This document shows, piece by piece, positions 35,357 to 44,260 of a stretch of 64,000 nucleotides of DNA. The stretch lies in contig CABUXJ010000004.1 of assembly GCA_902495455.1 (NCBI GenBank), positions 50,527 through 114,526 of the forward strand. The letters are read 5' to 3'. The notes beneath the pieces were generated by a model. The model saw only the letters and a list, made by a program, of their open reading frames with translations, had not been told where the DNA came from and made no database searches. Position 1 is the first letter of the stretch; the number at the start of each line of letters is the position of its first letter. The translations under genes were made by a program, and so were the position numbers. The stretch is from an uncultured Prevotella sp. (lineage in GTDB: Bacteria > Bacteroidota > Bacteroidia > Bacteroidales > Bacteroidaceae).

Positions 35357-35536
35357 GCAGATTGTTTTTTCTGTCTCTACTTTAGCCGAAGTATCCGATT
35401 TCCGGTGTGCCCCTGGAGCTCCGTGAGGCTTTGGCTGTTTGCAAAATTACGAAGAAACGGTGAGAAAACTTTGTCCGATTATTGAGTTTTTGTGTCGCTT
35501 TTGTCACTTTTCTTCCACCAAATAGAATATTTGTCG

Positions 35537-35544
35537 TACATTTG
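35537..35544 (+). promoter_or_regulatory. -7 box of the second AraC gene
   Basis: TACATTTG, 18 bp before the ATG at 35563. A TTTG lies at 35530-35533, too close to be a -33 element. Confidence 0.45.
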
Positions 35545-35562
35545 CAACGTAAAAATCAATAT

Positions 35563-36462
35563 ATGGAGAATAATCAACCAGACTTTTGCAACCATCCGGC
35601 AGACATGCCCTCCACATCCGAGATGCCTCAGGCGGCGCTCGTCCGGCTGCACACCGACGGCATCCTGCTGACCGACGACCTGTCCCGTCTGCCTGTCACG
35701 GCCGGTCCGTGGCGCATGAAGTTCATCCTGCTCGCGCTCTGTACGCGAGGTGAGGCCCGCTATGTGGTGGACGGGCAGGAGCAGACCGTATGCGGCAACG
35801 ACGTCATTATCATATCCGAGCGCCATGTCGTCGACCACTATCAGGCGTCTGCGGACATCGCCGGAATATGCATCATCCTGTCTGTCGGCTTCTTTTATGA
35901 GACCATCAGCAACGTCAGAGACCTCTCGACCCTCTTCCTATTTTCCAAAAACCATCCTGTCGTCGGCCTTTCACAGCGTGAGGCGGACACGTTCAAGAGC
36001 TACTTCTACATGCTCCGGGACAAGGTGGCCGACATGCGCAATCACTATCGTCTGGAACTTGCGCGCACGCTCATTCTGGCCATGTTCTACGACATGAGCA
36101 ACGTCGTCTATCGTGAGCAGCAGCATGGCAGCCGCCGCTCGTCGCGTGCGGACACAATCTTCACCAACTTCATACACCTCTTGGAGGACAATTTCCGCCG
36201 TGAGCGCCGTGTGGGATGGTATGCCGAACAACTCTGCATTACCTCCAAATACCTCTCCGAGACGGTCAAACACGTCAGCCGCCGCACGCCCAACGAGTGG
36301 ATTGACCGGTATGTGACGCTCGAACTGCGCCTCTTGTTGCGCAACTCTACGAAGAGCATCAAGGAGATTGCCCTCGATCTCAACTTCCCCAATCAGTCGT
36401 TTCTCGGCAAATACTTCAAGGAGCACGTCGGCCAGTCACCGAGCGAATACCGCCGCAACTGA
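35563..36462 (+). CDS. AraC-family transcriptional regulator (cupin type)
   Basis: About 299 residues. A cupin-like N-terminal effector domain (FILLALCTRGEARYVVDG, then IISERHVVDHYQAS) and a C-terminal AraC DNA-binding domain (WYAEQLCITSKYLSETVK, then NFPNQSFLGKYFKEHVGQSP). Soluble, unlike the membrane AraC at 1658. The start at 35563 (MENNQPDF) is preferred; the frame extends upstream through the promoter. Ligand and targets are unknown; the divergent phosphoesterase operon is a candidate target by position only. Confidence 0.85.
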   Translation: MENNQPDFCNHPADMPSTSEMPQAALVRLHTDGILLTDDLSRLPVTAGPWRMKFILLALCTRGEARYVVDGQEQTVCGNDVIIISERHVVDHYQASADIAGICIILSVGFFYETISNVRDLSTLFLFSKNHPVVGLSQREADTFKSYFYMLRDKVADMRNHYRLELARTLILAMFYDMSNVVYREQQHGSRRSSRADTIFTNFIHLLEDNFRRERRVGWYAEQLCITSKYLSETVKHVSRRTPNEWIDRYVTLELRLLLRNSTKSIKEIALDLNFPNQSFLGKYFKEHVGQSPSEYRRN

Positions 36463-36598
36463 TTTTTATCACCACGCCGAATCCTTTTTCCGACATAGCG
36501 ACAGTCAGATATCATCGTCGGCAGCGCCATTTGCGTTGCGGCAATGGTGTCTGACTGCCAGCCCATACGCATACATAGTTATCTTTATCAAACGTAAG

Positions 36599-36630
36599 TT
36601 TGTCTATAATCTCAAGTTTTATTACCTTTG
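36599..36630 (+). promoter_or_regulatory. Promoter of trpS
   Basis: TTTG (36599-36602), a 20-nt spacer, TACCTTTG (36623-36630); leader of about 45 nt to the ATG. Confidence 0.75.
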
Positions 36631-36680
36631 CAAAATAAACAGGAAACAATAATAATACATAAAAGGAATAAAAATAGAGT

Positions 36681-37766
36681 ATGGGAAAAGTAATCCTCAC
36701 CGGTGACCGCCCCACCGGAAAACTGCATCTTGGCCATTATGTCGGTTCGCTGCGCCGCCGCGTACAGCTGCAAGATGCGGGCGACTATGACCGCATGTTC
36801 GTCTTCATGGCCGACGTGCAGGCTCTGACCGACAACGCGGACAATCCAGAGAAGATACGCCAAAACCTCATTGAGGTGGCGCTCGACTATCTCTCGGCCG
36901 GTCTCGATCCGACGAAATGCACGCTGTTCGTCCAAAGTCAGATACCGGAGCTGGCCGAGCTGACGACATATCTGATGAACCTCATCACCGTTTCGCGTGT
37001 ACAGCGCAATCCGACGGTCAAGACGGAGATAAAGATGCGCAACTTTGAGGCCAACATCCCGCTCGGCTTCTTCTGCTATCCCGTCAGCCAGGCAGCCGAC
37101 ATCACGCTGTTCAAGGCAACGACCGTGCCTGCCGGAGAAGACCAAGAGCCGATGCTCGAAGTGACCCGCGAGCTTGTCCGGAGGTTCAACCAGACCTACG
37201 GTGAGGTGCTCGTCGAGCCGAACATCATGCTTCCGGAGAACCTGACGGCACGCCGCCTGCCCGGAACCGACGGCAAGGAGAAGATGAGCAAGAGCCTCGG
37301 CAACTGCATCTACCTGAGCGACTCGGCCGACGAAGTATGGCAGAAGGTGCGTTCGATGTTCACCGATCCCGACCATCTGCGTGTCGACGACCCCGGCAAA
37401 GTTGAGGGCAACGCCGTCTTCACCTATCTCGACGCCTTCTCGACAGACGATGATTTCGCTGCTTATTGGCCGGAATATAACAATCTGGAGGAACTGAAGG
37501 ACCACTACCGCCGCGGCGGACTGGGTGACATGAAGTGCAAGAAGTTCCTCAATACCATCCTCAACAACATGCTGGAGCCTATCCGCCAGCGTCGTCATGA
37601 GTTTGAGCAGGACATCCCCGAGATATACAATATCCTGCGCCGCGGAACGGAACAGGCCCGCGAGACAGCCGCCCGGACGATGGACGAGGTGCGCCACGCC
37701 ATGAAGATCGACTATTTCGACGATGTCGAGCTGATACGGAGTCAGGCGGAGAAGTATAGAAAATAG
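36681..37766 (+). CDS. trpS: Tryptophan--tRNA ligase
   Basis: 361 residues, class I aminoacyl-tRNA synthetase. HIGH-type motif HLGH (16-19) in TGDRPTGKLHLGHYVGS, and KMSKS at 201-205. TrpRS-specific features include PAGEDQEPMLEVTRE in the tryptophan site. Single-gene unit with its own promoter; the leader is too short for a T-box or leader-peptide attenuator, and I see none. The gene is followed by several nested repeats. Confidence 0.95.
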   Translation: MGKVILTGDRPTGKLHLGHYVGSLRRRVQLQDAGDYDRMFVFMADVQALTDNADNPEKIRQNLIEVALDYLSAGLDPTKCTLFVQSQIPELAELTTYLMNLITVSRVQRNPTVKTEIKMRNFEANIPLGFFCYPVSQAADITLFKATTVPAGEDQEPMLEVTRELVRRFNQTYGEVLVEPNIMLPENLTARRLPGTDGKEKMSKSLGNCIYLSDSADEVWQKVRSMFTDPDHLRVDDPGKVEGNAVFTYLDAFSTDDDFAAYWPEYNNLEELKDHYRRGGLGDMKCKKFLNTILNNMLEPIRQRRHEFEQDIPEIYNILRRGTEQARETAARTMDEVRHAMKIDYFDDVELIRSQAEKYRK

Positions 37767-37795
37767 GCCGCAGGGCCCCAAGACACGGGCCCAAA

Positions 37796-37831
37796 GGCCC
37801 CACCCCGGCCCTCCCCAAGGGGAGGGTGCCC
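37796..37831 (+). repeat. CCCTCCCC element after trpS (left copy)
   Basis: GGCCCCACCCCGGCCC then a palindrome and GGGTGCC; the inverted partner is at 38131-38169. The pair encloses the 45-bp inverted repeat and the terminator. Confidence 0.85.
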
Positions 37832-37844
37832 ACTCTGGCGAAGG

Positions 37845-37951
37845 TATTGCAGAACCACACTGTAGGAACAAATTCTTGTATCTGTCCGCCTATAACGGGA
37901 TGTTTGGCGGACAGATACAAGAATTTGTTCCTACAGTGTGGTTCTGCAATA
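37845..37951. repeat. Perfect 45-bp (46 with flanking pair) inverted repeat
   Basis: Arms 37846-37890 and 37906-37950 are exact reverse complements with a 15-nt spacer. They contain GGAACAAATTCTTGTATCTG. A related, shorter copy lies at 45293-45375. It resembles a non-autonomous palindromic repeat; no open frame or transposase is present. Transcribed in either direction it would form a very stable hairpin. Confidence 0.92.
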
Positions 37952-38042
37952 TTTTCGTATCTACGAGATGAAAAGGGCAAGGTGTAATATATGTTAGGAT
38001 ACATTATAGTGTTATAGTACGACATTATATTATATGTATGAC

Positions 38043-38089
38043 AAAGCCCCGCGCAAATCCATACGATGGAATTGTGCGGGGCTTTTCTT
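38043..38089. terminator. Bidirectional terminator between trpS and the M48 gene
   Basis: AAAGCCCCGCGC / GTGCGGGGCTTT with extended pairing, T-run to the right and A-run to the left, lying between convergent genes. Confidence 0.82.
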
Positions 38090-38130
38090 TGTTCATTCCC
38101 TATGTCCCGTGACTTGTGATTAAGTCACCT

Positions 38131-38169
38131 CGTAGGCACCCTCCCCTTGGGGAGGGCTGGGTGGGGCCT
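38131..38169 (-). repeat. CCCTCCCC element (right copy)
   Basis: Reverse-oriented partner of 37796-37831, ending 25 bp before the M48 stop on the minus strand. Confidence 0.8.
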
Positions 38170-38194
38170 CGGGTTCGTGTCTCGGGGCCTCCCT

Positions 38195-39001
38195 TTACTT
38201 ATTCTCCGGACGTGCTATGCCGTCAGCCGTGGCGCGGTCAGACATCTTCTTGATGCGCTTGGCCGTGTCGGGATGGGACGAAAGCAAGCGGTCCATCGTG
38301 CTGCCCTTGGCTGCGCCCTGCTCCAATTTCTGGAGTTTTTCAAACGAAAGAGCGATGGCCCACGGATTCTTTCCCTTCTTCTTGAGGAAGTCATAACCGT
38401 AGTCGTCGGCCTGGCTTTCCTCTTTCTGAGAGAATTGGGAGTTGAGCACAGCCTCGCCCAGCTGTCCAAGTTGTGAATCTGTCAGGGCGGCAGCCTTGCC
38501 TCCGGTTGAAGCCACGCCATCCTTCAGAGCCGATGTGAGAAGCGCGGTGCGGTAGGCTTTCTTAGAGTGTTTCAGAGCCACGTGACCCAGTTCATGACCG
38601 ATGACACCCAGCAGTTCGTCGTCAGTCATGATGTCCATCAGTGATGAGAAGACGCGCACGCTGCCGTCGGGGCATGCAAAGGCGTTGACGTCGGTGACGT
38701 AGTAGACCTTGAAATTGAGAGGGATACCCTCAACCTCGTCCAGTCCCTGCACCAGCTTGTCGAGACGCTCGACATACTTCTTCGTCTGCGGATCGTCGGC
38801 CTTGCAGACGCGGTTGTTCTTGTCCATCCAGTCGATGGACTCCTTGACATACTGAGCCATCTGTGCGTCAGTGAGTGTCATTGCCTTGCCGGCTTTGAGC
38901 GCGCCGCTTGCGGCCTTGCTGAGATTAAACTGTGCCATGACCGTTGTGGTGCATGTCATCATGAGCAGCAGTGCTGCTGCATTTCTGAAAAACTTCTTCA
39001 T
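38195..39001 (-). CDS. Secreted M48 family zinc metallopeptidase
   Basis: 268 residues. Signal peptide (AAALLLMMTCTTTVMA-Q), then the M48 catalytic region: HELGH (136-140) with the third zinc ligand Glu195 in EESQADDYG. No membrane helices follow, so it is periplasmic or lipid-free secreted, closer to the LoiP/BepA type than to HtpX. These proteases act in envelope protein quality control. The C-terminal SSHPDTAKRIKKM is a conserved M48 feature. Monocistronic, convergent with trpS. Confidence 0.92.
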   Translation of the reverse strand: MKKFFRNAAALLLMMTCTTTVMAQFNLSKAASGALKAGKAMTLTDAQMAQYVKESIDWMDKNNRVCKADDPQTKKYVERLDKLVQGLDEVEGIPLNFKVYYVTDVNAFACPDGSVRVFSSLMDIMTDDELLGVIGHELGHVALKHSKKAYRTALLTSALKDGVASTGGKAAALTDSQLGQLGEAVLNSQFSQKEESQADDYGYDFLKKKGKNPWAIALSFEKLQKLEQGAAKGSTMDRLLSSHPDTAKRIKKMSDRATADGIARPENK

Positions 39002-39194
39002 AGCGAGAAATCTAAGTTTTTTTTAATTAGTTATAAGTTTATGTGATTTTTGTTACTCCGTATTAATAAACTGACGTTCCGTCGATTTATTGCCTTTCAT
39101 CCCCAAAGGTTTTTTCCGGCTTGCGGCAGCGTTTGAATATGAATACATGCACTCAATGCACATAAGTTTATGAATACATCTCCAGCACTTAAGG

Positions 39195-39236
39195 CACATC
39201 AAGCTCCCTCCCTTCGGGAGGGTTGGGGTGGGTCTT
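39195..39236 (+). repeat. Single CCCTCCC-type element downstream of the WYL gene
   Basis: CACATCAAGCTCCCTCCC TTC GGGAGGG then TTGGGGTGGG; the same element as the right arms at 7845 and 28990. It ends about 20 bp from the WYL gene stop. Confidence 0.8.
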
Positions 39237-39257
39237 CGGTCGTTGGGGTCTTCGGTC

Positions 39258-40157
39258 CTACACTCTCATCCCTTTTATCTTCTCCCTCAGATAACGGCGG
39301 AACTCCTCGCCACCCAGCACCTCCACGTTCTCAAGCAGACCGAGGACAAAGCGCCCCACACCCAGATAGCTGCACACCTCTATGCGCAGAAGCCAGTGCT
39401 GGCCGTCTGGTTCGGGTGTGATGTAAGGCTCCGTCTGGGGATATTCCTCCTTGAGCAGGTTGTAGGCCAGTCGCCCCAACCGCAGTTCCACGGGCATTGT
39501 CGTCTCGCCGCTGAACGTGAAGACATCGGTGAACAGCCGTCGGTGGGCGTCCTCATGCTCCCAGTCGTCGGCCAGCGGCATGACCGAGCCTATGCGCGAG
39601 ATCTTGAACGTCTTGTTCTGAGCCGTGCGTATCTCGTAGCAGCGTATCTCATTGTTGCCGTCGAGAAACATGAACGGTTCCACCACACGGTTGGTCACCG
39701 TGTCACTATGGGGCGAGGAGTAGTCACGCAGGATGACCGCCTTGCGCATCTTGATAGCCTCATAGAGCGCCGTCACGTTGTTGGCGGCCTGCTCGCGCAG
39801 GTTGACATCGTTGAGTATGTCGAGGTCGTAGAGCGTGTCGAGCTTGCGTTTGAGGTTGCGCACGTGGATGCTGCTGTCGTCCATTCGGTCGAGAAGACGC
39901 CGCATGGTGATGGCTTCATCCTCGGTGAAATGGGCCTTTTTTATCAATTTCTGGAAAAAAGGCGAGCTTTTGTCGAGGCTGTAGCACGTCCCGTGTTTCT
40001 CGACGACGAATCCGTAGTCGCGGAAAAAATCCAGATAGTAGTAGAGGCTGCGGCGCGAGATGCCGAGCCGTTCGCAAAGTTGTGTGACGGTGTATCCCCG
40101 GTTTTCGGTCATGAGCAGTATGAGAGATAACTCACGTTCAAGGTTGTTGTGGCGCAT
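39258..40157 (-). CDS. WYL-domain transcriptional regulator
   Basis: 299 residues. N-terminal winged helix-turn-helix (RGYTVTQLCERLGISRRSLYYYLDFFRDYGF) followed by a WYL ligand-binding region (FMFLDGNNEIRCYEIRTAQNKTFKISRIG), in which the W-Y-L triad appears modified, and a WCX-like C-terminus. WYL proteins often respond to nucleic acid or nucleotide ligands and control DNA repair or defence genes; no defence gene is adjacent. A TACATTTG box (40241-40234) lies upstream, between imperfect CCGGTCGGAC inverted repeats (40183 and 40221) that could be an operator. Confidence 0.8.
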   Translation of the reverse strand: MRHNNLERELSLILLMTENRGYTVTQLCERLGISRRSLYYYLDFFRDYGFVVEKHGTCYSLDKSSPFFQKLIKKAHFTEDEAITMRRLLDRMDDSSIHVRNLKRKLDTLYDLDILNDVNLREQAANNVTALYEAIKMRKAVILRDYSSPHSDTVTNRVVEPFMFLDGNNEIRCYEIRTAQNKTFKISRIGSVMPLADDWEHEDAHRRLFTDVFTFSGETTMPVELRLGRLAYNLLKEEYPQTEPYITPEPDGQHWLLRIEVCSYLGVGRFVLGLLENVEVLGGEEFRRYLREKIKGMRV

Positions 40158-40233
40158 GGGCGGTGTTGTTGGTATAAGTGCCGGTCGGACAATGGAGACA
40201 GTTTTTGTTTGCCGTCGTCAGTCGGACCGGTTG

Positions 40234-40241
40234 CAAATGTA
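40234..40241 (-). promoter_or_regulatory. -7 box of the WYL regulator gene
   Basis: TACATTTG on the minus strand, about 77 bp before the start. The downstream imperfect inverted repeat CCGGTCGGAC/GTCGGACCGG (40183-40230) would overlap the transcript start and may be an autoregulatory site. Confidence 0.45.
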
Positions 40242-40431
40242 TGACAAAAACGTGAGATTCCGCATCGGAAGAATAAAGAAAAATATCACTCAAATGCGAA
40301 AGGACCCCTTTTGTGTCATGATAATATCAAAAAATTAACATTTGGAATTTCCGAAGTTTCAGTGGAATTAAGCAAATATCTTGACATTTTGGCTCCGTTT
40401 TTGTGCGCCGTCCGACTCGTTTCCGAGCAAT

Positions 40432-40533
40432 GGGGCCCTTACGGGGTTGCAACGGGCACGCCGTTGTCTTCCAACGGGGCCGCCGCGGTGATGCAACGAC
40501 GGCCCCGTTGCAATGCCGCGGGGCCCTTACGGC
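40432..40533. repeat. GC-rich island, GCACGCC family, copy 4
   Basis: Contains GCAACGGGCACGCCGTTG and CGGCCCCGTTGCAATG. Unlike copies 1 and 5, its two ends (GGGGCCCTTACGG at 40432 and at 40520) are in direct, not inverted, orientation. It sits in the 830-bp gap between the WYL gene and fadD, which holds no supported gene. Confidence 0.78.
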
Positions 40534-40748
40534 AAACCGTCAAAATTGCCGTCGTGAAGTCGTTACGCGCAAGCCGTTCAGTGATAGTGACTTACGAAAA
40601 TCGCTCAAAAATCGCAAATTTCGACCCAAAAGGCTGATATTTCGGTGTTACGCGAGTTTTGTAAGTGTTTTGTCAGGATAATTCCGAGTTTTTAACACTT
40701 TGCGAATGGGATGCCATTCGATATGGCTCATTCGGCATTTGGAGAGAT

Positions 40749-40886
40749 GGCTCTAATTCTCAACGCAAAGGCGCAAAGCCACAAAGATGGCGCAATCCGC
40801 ACATACGGAAGACCACAAAGGAATGACTGACGTCATGCGCTGCGACTTCTTTGTGGCTTTGCGCCTTTGCGTTGAGAATTAGAGCC
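40749..40886. repeat. CGCAAAG-type 38-bp perfect inverted repeat
   Basis: Arms 40749-40786 and 40849-40886 are exact reverse complements containing CAACGCAAAGGCGCAAAGCC; pairing extends imperfectly outwards (TTTGGAG and CTCCAAA). Related copies are at 45147-45269 and 61797-61870. It lies about 45 bp before the fadD promoter. Confidence 0.92.
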
Positions 40887-40929
40887 GTCCCTCCAAATCT
40901 CGGTCGGACCAAAAATTGTCAGGAATTGT

Positions 40930-40960
40930 TTTGCGGTCTCCGATATTTGCAATACCTTTG
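40930..40960 (+). promoter_or_regulatory. Promoter of the acyl-CoA ligase gene
   Basis: TTTG (40930-40933), 19 nt, TACCTTTG (40953-40960), 28 bp before the ATG. Confidence 0.78.
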
Positions 40961-40988
40961 CATTAAACTATAAAACAAAGCAATCAGT

Positions 40989-42797
40989 ATGCAGACAGTC
41001 AGCCATCTCTCGGTGTTGATACATGAGCAGGCCAAAAACTACGGCGACCGCGAAGTCATGATATACAAGGACTTCGGCGGTGAGGAGTGGAAATCTTATT
41101 CGTGGAACGACTTCTCCCAGACGGTGAAGGTGGTGTCGAACGCACTGCTCAATCTCGGTGTGCGGCCGCAGGAGAATGTGGGCGTCTTCGCGCAGAACTG
41201 CGTCCAATATCTCTTCTCGGATTTCGGTGCATGGGGCATACGGGCTGTGACCATTCCGTTCTATGCTACCAGCAGCGAGCAGCAGATACAATACATGATT
41301 AACGACGCGCAGGTGCGCATACTCTTTGTCGGAGAACAGGAGCAGTATGACAAGGCCCACCGCGTCTGCGCCCTGTGCAGCACGTTGGAGCGCATCATCA
41401 TCTTCGACCGCTCCGTGCGCATCAGCAACCACGACCCCCACGCTCTCTATTTCGACGACTTCCTCAAGCTGGGTGAAGGTCTGCCGAGACAGTCGGAGGT
41501 GGAGACTCTCTACGGAGAAGCCAACGAGGAGGATCTCGCCAACATATTGTACACCAGCGGAACGACGGGCGACAGCAAGGGTGTCATGCTCAGTCACGGC
41601 CAATACATCGCCGCCCTCGAAGCCAACGGCCGTTGCGTGCCGCTGACAGAGCGCGACCGCGTGCTCAACTTCCTGCCCTACGCACACATCTTTGAGAAGG
41701 GATGGACGTTGCTCAGCCTTACCGAAGGAGCCACGCTGATTGTCAACACCTATCCGCAGGAGGTCCAGAAGTCCATGCGCGAGACCCATCCGACAAGCAT
41801 GTCGGCCGTGCCGCGGTTTTGGGAGAAGGTCTACAACGGCGTCATGGAGAAGATAGAGTCGTCCGGAAGCATGAAGCGCAAGATGTTCCGCAACGCACTG
41901 GCCGTCGGCCGTCGCCACAACATCGAATATCTCAGCCGAGGAAAGCGCCCGCCGCTGGCCCTCCATTTAGAATATGAGATGATCAACAGCACGCTCTTCA
42001 GTCTCGTCCGCAAGGAGCTGGGACTGACCAATCCGAACATATTCCCTACCGCCGGAGCGGCCATATCGTCCCACGTGGAGGAGTTTGTCCACAGTATCGG
42101 CCTCAACATGCTGGCCGGCTACGGACTGACGGAAAGCCTCGCCACGGTGAGCTGCAACCATCTCGGCAAACCCTATACGCTCGGTTCCGTGGGCTATCCC
42201 ATCGACAGTATCAGCGTCCGCATCAGCGACGAGGGCGAGGTGCTGCTCAAGGGCCCGACCATCACGCGCGGATACTACAACCGTGAGGAGGTGACAAAGG
42301 CCTCATTCACCGAGGACGGCTATTTCCGCACGGGCGACGCCGGCTATATGAAGGACGGCGAGCTCTATCTGACGGACCGCATCAAGGACCTTTTCAAGAC
42401 GTCCAACGGCAAGTATATCGCGCCGCAGATGATTGAGTCGAAGCTGCTCGTGGACAAATATATCGACCAGATAGCCATCATCGCCGACCAACGCAACTTT
42501 GTCTCTGCGCTGATCATCCCCGAATACCGCCTCTTGGAGGAGTACGCACGCGAACACTCCATCGCCTTCAGCAGCCGTGAGGACCTTTGCTCCAACGAGC
42601 GTATATATAAGATGATGATGGAGCGCATCGACACTCTCCAGCAGCAGCTGGCCCACTATGAGCAGATCAAGCGCTTCACGCTCCTGCCGCATCACTTCAG
42701 CATGGAGCGAGGCGAGCTGACCAATACGCTGAAAATCAAACGCCGCGTGCTCAACGAGAACTACAAGGCGGAGATCGACAGGATGTATGAATGTTGA
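40989..42797 (+). CDS. fadD: Long-chain fatty acid--CoA ligase
   Basis: 602 residues of the AMP-forming (ANL) family. Phosphate-binding motif YTSGTTGDSKGVMLSHG (about 184-200), AMP-site AGYGLTESLATVSCNH, hinge and C-terminal domain beginning YFRTGDAGYMKDGELYLTDR with the catalytic lysine region at the C-terminus. Such Bacteroidetes ligases activate exogenous or recycled fatty acids to acyl-CoA at the inner membrane. No beta-oxidation genes are nearby, so membrane lipid remodelling is as likely as degradation. Single gene with its own promoter. The symbol is by family only. Confidence 0.88.
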   Translation: MQTVSHLSVLIHEQAKNYGDREVMIYKDFGGEEWKSYSWNDFSQTVKVVSNALLNLGVRPQENVGVFAQNCVQYLFSDFGAWGIRAVTIPFYATSSEQQIQYMINDAQVRILFVGEQEQYDKAHRVCALCSTLERIIIFDRSVRISNHDPHALYFDDFLKLGEGLPRQSEVETLYGEANEEDLANILYTSGTTGDSKGVMLSHGQYIAALEANGRCVPLTERDRVLNFLPYAHIFEKGWTLLSLTEGATLIVNTYPQEVQKSMRETHPTSMSAVPRFWEKVYNGVMEKIESSGSMKRKMFRNALAVGRRHNIEYLSRGKRPPLALHLEYEMINSTLFSLVRKELGLTNPNIFPTAGAAISSHVEEFVHSIGLNMLAGYGLTESLATVSCNHLGKPYTLGSVGYPIDSISVRISDEGEVLLKGPTITRGYYNREEVTKASFTEDGYFRTGDAGYMKDGELYLTDRIKDLFKTSNGKYIAPQMIESKLLVDKYIDQIAIIADQRNFVSALIIPEYRLLEEYAREHSIAFSSREDLCSNERIYKMMMERIDTLQQQLAHYEQIKRFTLLPHHFSMERGELTNTLKIKRRVLNENYKAEIDRMYEC

Positions 42798-43096
42798 GTG
42801 GTGAATGTTGAGTGGTGAATGGTGAATGGTCGGCCGATGGCCGATGAAGAGTTTTTCAATTAAGAATTGGTCAAGCGATTGAACAAGCCAAACAGATTGA
42901 ACGAGCCAAACAGATTGAACGAGCCAAAATGAATGGACGTTCCAAAATGATTGAACAAGCAACCCGAGGGGCGAACGTAATTCAAAATTCGTAATTCTCC
43001 ATCGGTCATCGACCGACCACTCACCATTCATCACTCACCACTCACCATTCACCACTCACCACTCGCCATTAAAAACTCGTAATTCGTAATTTAACA
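42798..43096. repeat. Tandem and inverted repeats between fadD and prfB
   Basis: Left part: GTTGAGTGGTGAATG direct repeats (42794-42832). Middle: five 18-bp units from 42877 to 42966, the first three close to GATTGAACGAGCCAAACA, the others diverged. Right part (about 43000-43075): CACTCACCATTCAC repeats, the inverted counterpart of the left part. No gene is supported here. Confidence 0.8.
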
Positions 43097-44218
43097 ATGA
43101 TAACAGCAGACCAACTGAAAGACGTCATGGAGCGCGCCGAGTCGTTGCGCCGCTACCTTGACATAGACCGTAAGAAGATTGAATTTGAGGAAGAAGACCT
43201 CCGCACGCAGGCACCCGACTTCTGGGACGACCCGAAGCGGGCGGAAGAGCAGATGAAGAAGGTGAAGGGCATCAAGAGGTGGATTGACGGATACAACGAG
43301 GTGCGCCTTGCTGCCGACGAGCTTCAGCTGGCCTTTGACTTCTATAAGGACGAGATGGTCACGGAAGAGGAGGTCGACGAGGACTACCGCCGTGCCATCG
43401 AGGCCATCGAGAGCCTTGAGATGAAGAACATGCTGCGCCAGAAGGAAGACCCGATGGACGTGGTGATGAAGATAAACAGTGGTGCCGGCGGCACGGAGAG
43501 TCAGGACTGGGCGCAGATGCTCATGCGTATGTATCAGCGTTGGGCCGAGGCCAACGGCCACAAGGTCACCATCAGCAACCTTCAGGACGGCGATGAGGCC
43601 GGCATAAAGAGCGTCACGATGCAGATAGAGGGCGGCGAATATGCCTACGGCTACCTGAAGAGCGAGAACGGAGTCCACCGTCTGGTGCGCGTCTCGCCGT
43701 TCAACGCGCAGGGCAAGCGCATGACGAGCTTCGCCAGCGTGTTCGTCTCGCCGCTCGTCGACGACACCATCGAGGTCTACGTAGACCCCGCCAAGGTCAG
43801 CTGGGACCTGTTCCGAAGCGGCGGTGCCGGCGGCCAGAATGTCAACAAGGTGGAGACCGGTGTGCGTCTGCGCTATCAGTATGTGGACCCCGACACGGGT
43901 GAGGAAGAGGAAATACTCATCGAGAACACCGAGAGCCGCAAGCAGCTGGAGAACCGCAACAACGCCATGCGCCTTCTGAAGTCGCAGCTCTATGACCGCG
44001 CGATGAAGAAGCGTCTCGAAGCTCAGGCCAAGATTGAGGCCGGAAAGAAGAAGATAGAGTGGGGAAGCCAGATTCGCAGCTACGTCTTCGACGACCGCCG
44101 CGTCAAGGACCACCGCACAAACTATCAGACGACGGATGTCGACGGCGTCATGGACGGCAAGATTGACGGTTTCATCAAGGCCTATCTGATGGAATTTCCG
44201 GTCAATGACGAAGAGTAA
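43097..44218 (+). CDS. prfB: Peptide chain release factor 2
   Basis: 373 residues, full length in one frame. The stop-codon recognition tripeptide is SPF (200-202), specific for RF2 (UGA and UAA), and the peptidyl-hydrolysis motif is GGQ (245-247) in SGGAGGQNVNKVET. The conserved start region (LRRYLDIDRKK) corresponds to the place where many bacteria have an in-frame UGA with a programmed +1 frameshift (CTTTGAC). Here the bases read CTTGAC with no extra T, so no frameshift is needed and this autoregulation is absent. Confidence 0.95.
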   Translation: MITADQLKDVMERAESLRRYLDIDRKKIEFEEEDLRTQAPDFWDDPKRAEEQMKKVKGIKRWIDGYNEVRLAADELQLAFDFYKDEMVTEEEVDEDYRRAIEAIESLEMKNMLRQKEDPMDVVMKINSGAGGTESQDWAQMLMRMYQRWAEANGHKVTISNLQDGDEAGIKSVTMQIEGGEYAYGYLKSENGVHRLVRVSPFNAQGKRMTSFASVFVSPLVDDTIEVYVDPAKVSWDLFRSGGAGGQNVNKVETGVRLRYQYVDPDTGEEEEILIENTESRKQLENRNNAMRLLKSQLYDRAMKKRLEAQAKIEAGKKKIEWGSQIRSYVFDDRRVKDHRTNYQTTDVDGVMDGKIDGFIKAYLMEFPVNDEE

Positions 44219-44221
44219 CAG

Positions 44222-44260
44222 CACCCACCTCAACCCTCCCGAAGGGAGGGGCTTGATATG
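44222..44260 (-). repeat. Single CCCTCCC-type element after prfB
   Basis: CACCCACCTCAACCCTCCC GAA GGGAGGG then GCTTGATATG: the reverse-oriented form of the family seen at 7686 and 28914. It starts four bases after the prfB stop. Confidence 0.8.

Noticed and set aside
36541..36680. T-box or Trp attenuator before trpS
   Set aside because: The leader from the predicted start is about 45 nt and shows no Trp codon cluster or competing stem-loops.
37845..37951. Insertion sequence
   Set aside because: The inverted repeats enclose only 15 nt and there is no transposase frame; the element is at most non-autonomous.
42303..43034. Minus-strand frame in the fadD-prfB gap
   Set aside because: Half lies antisense to fadD and the rest is tandem 18-bp repeat giving repeated FWLVQSVWLVQS; no support as a gene.
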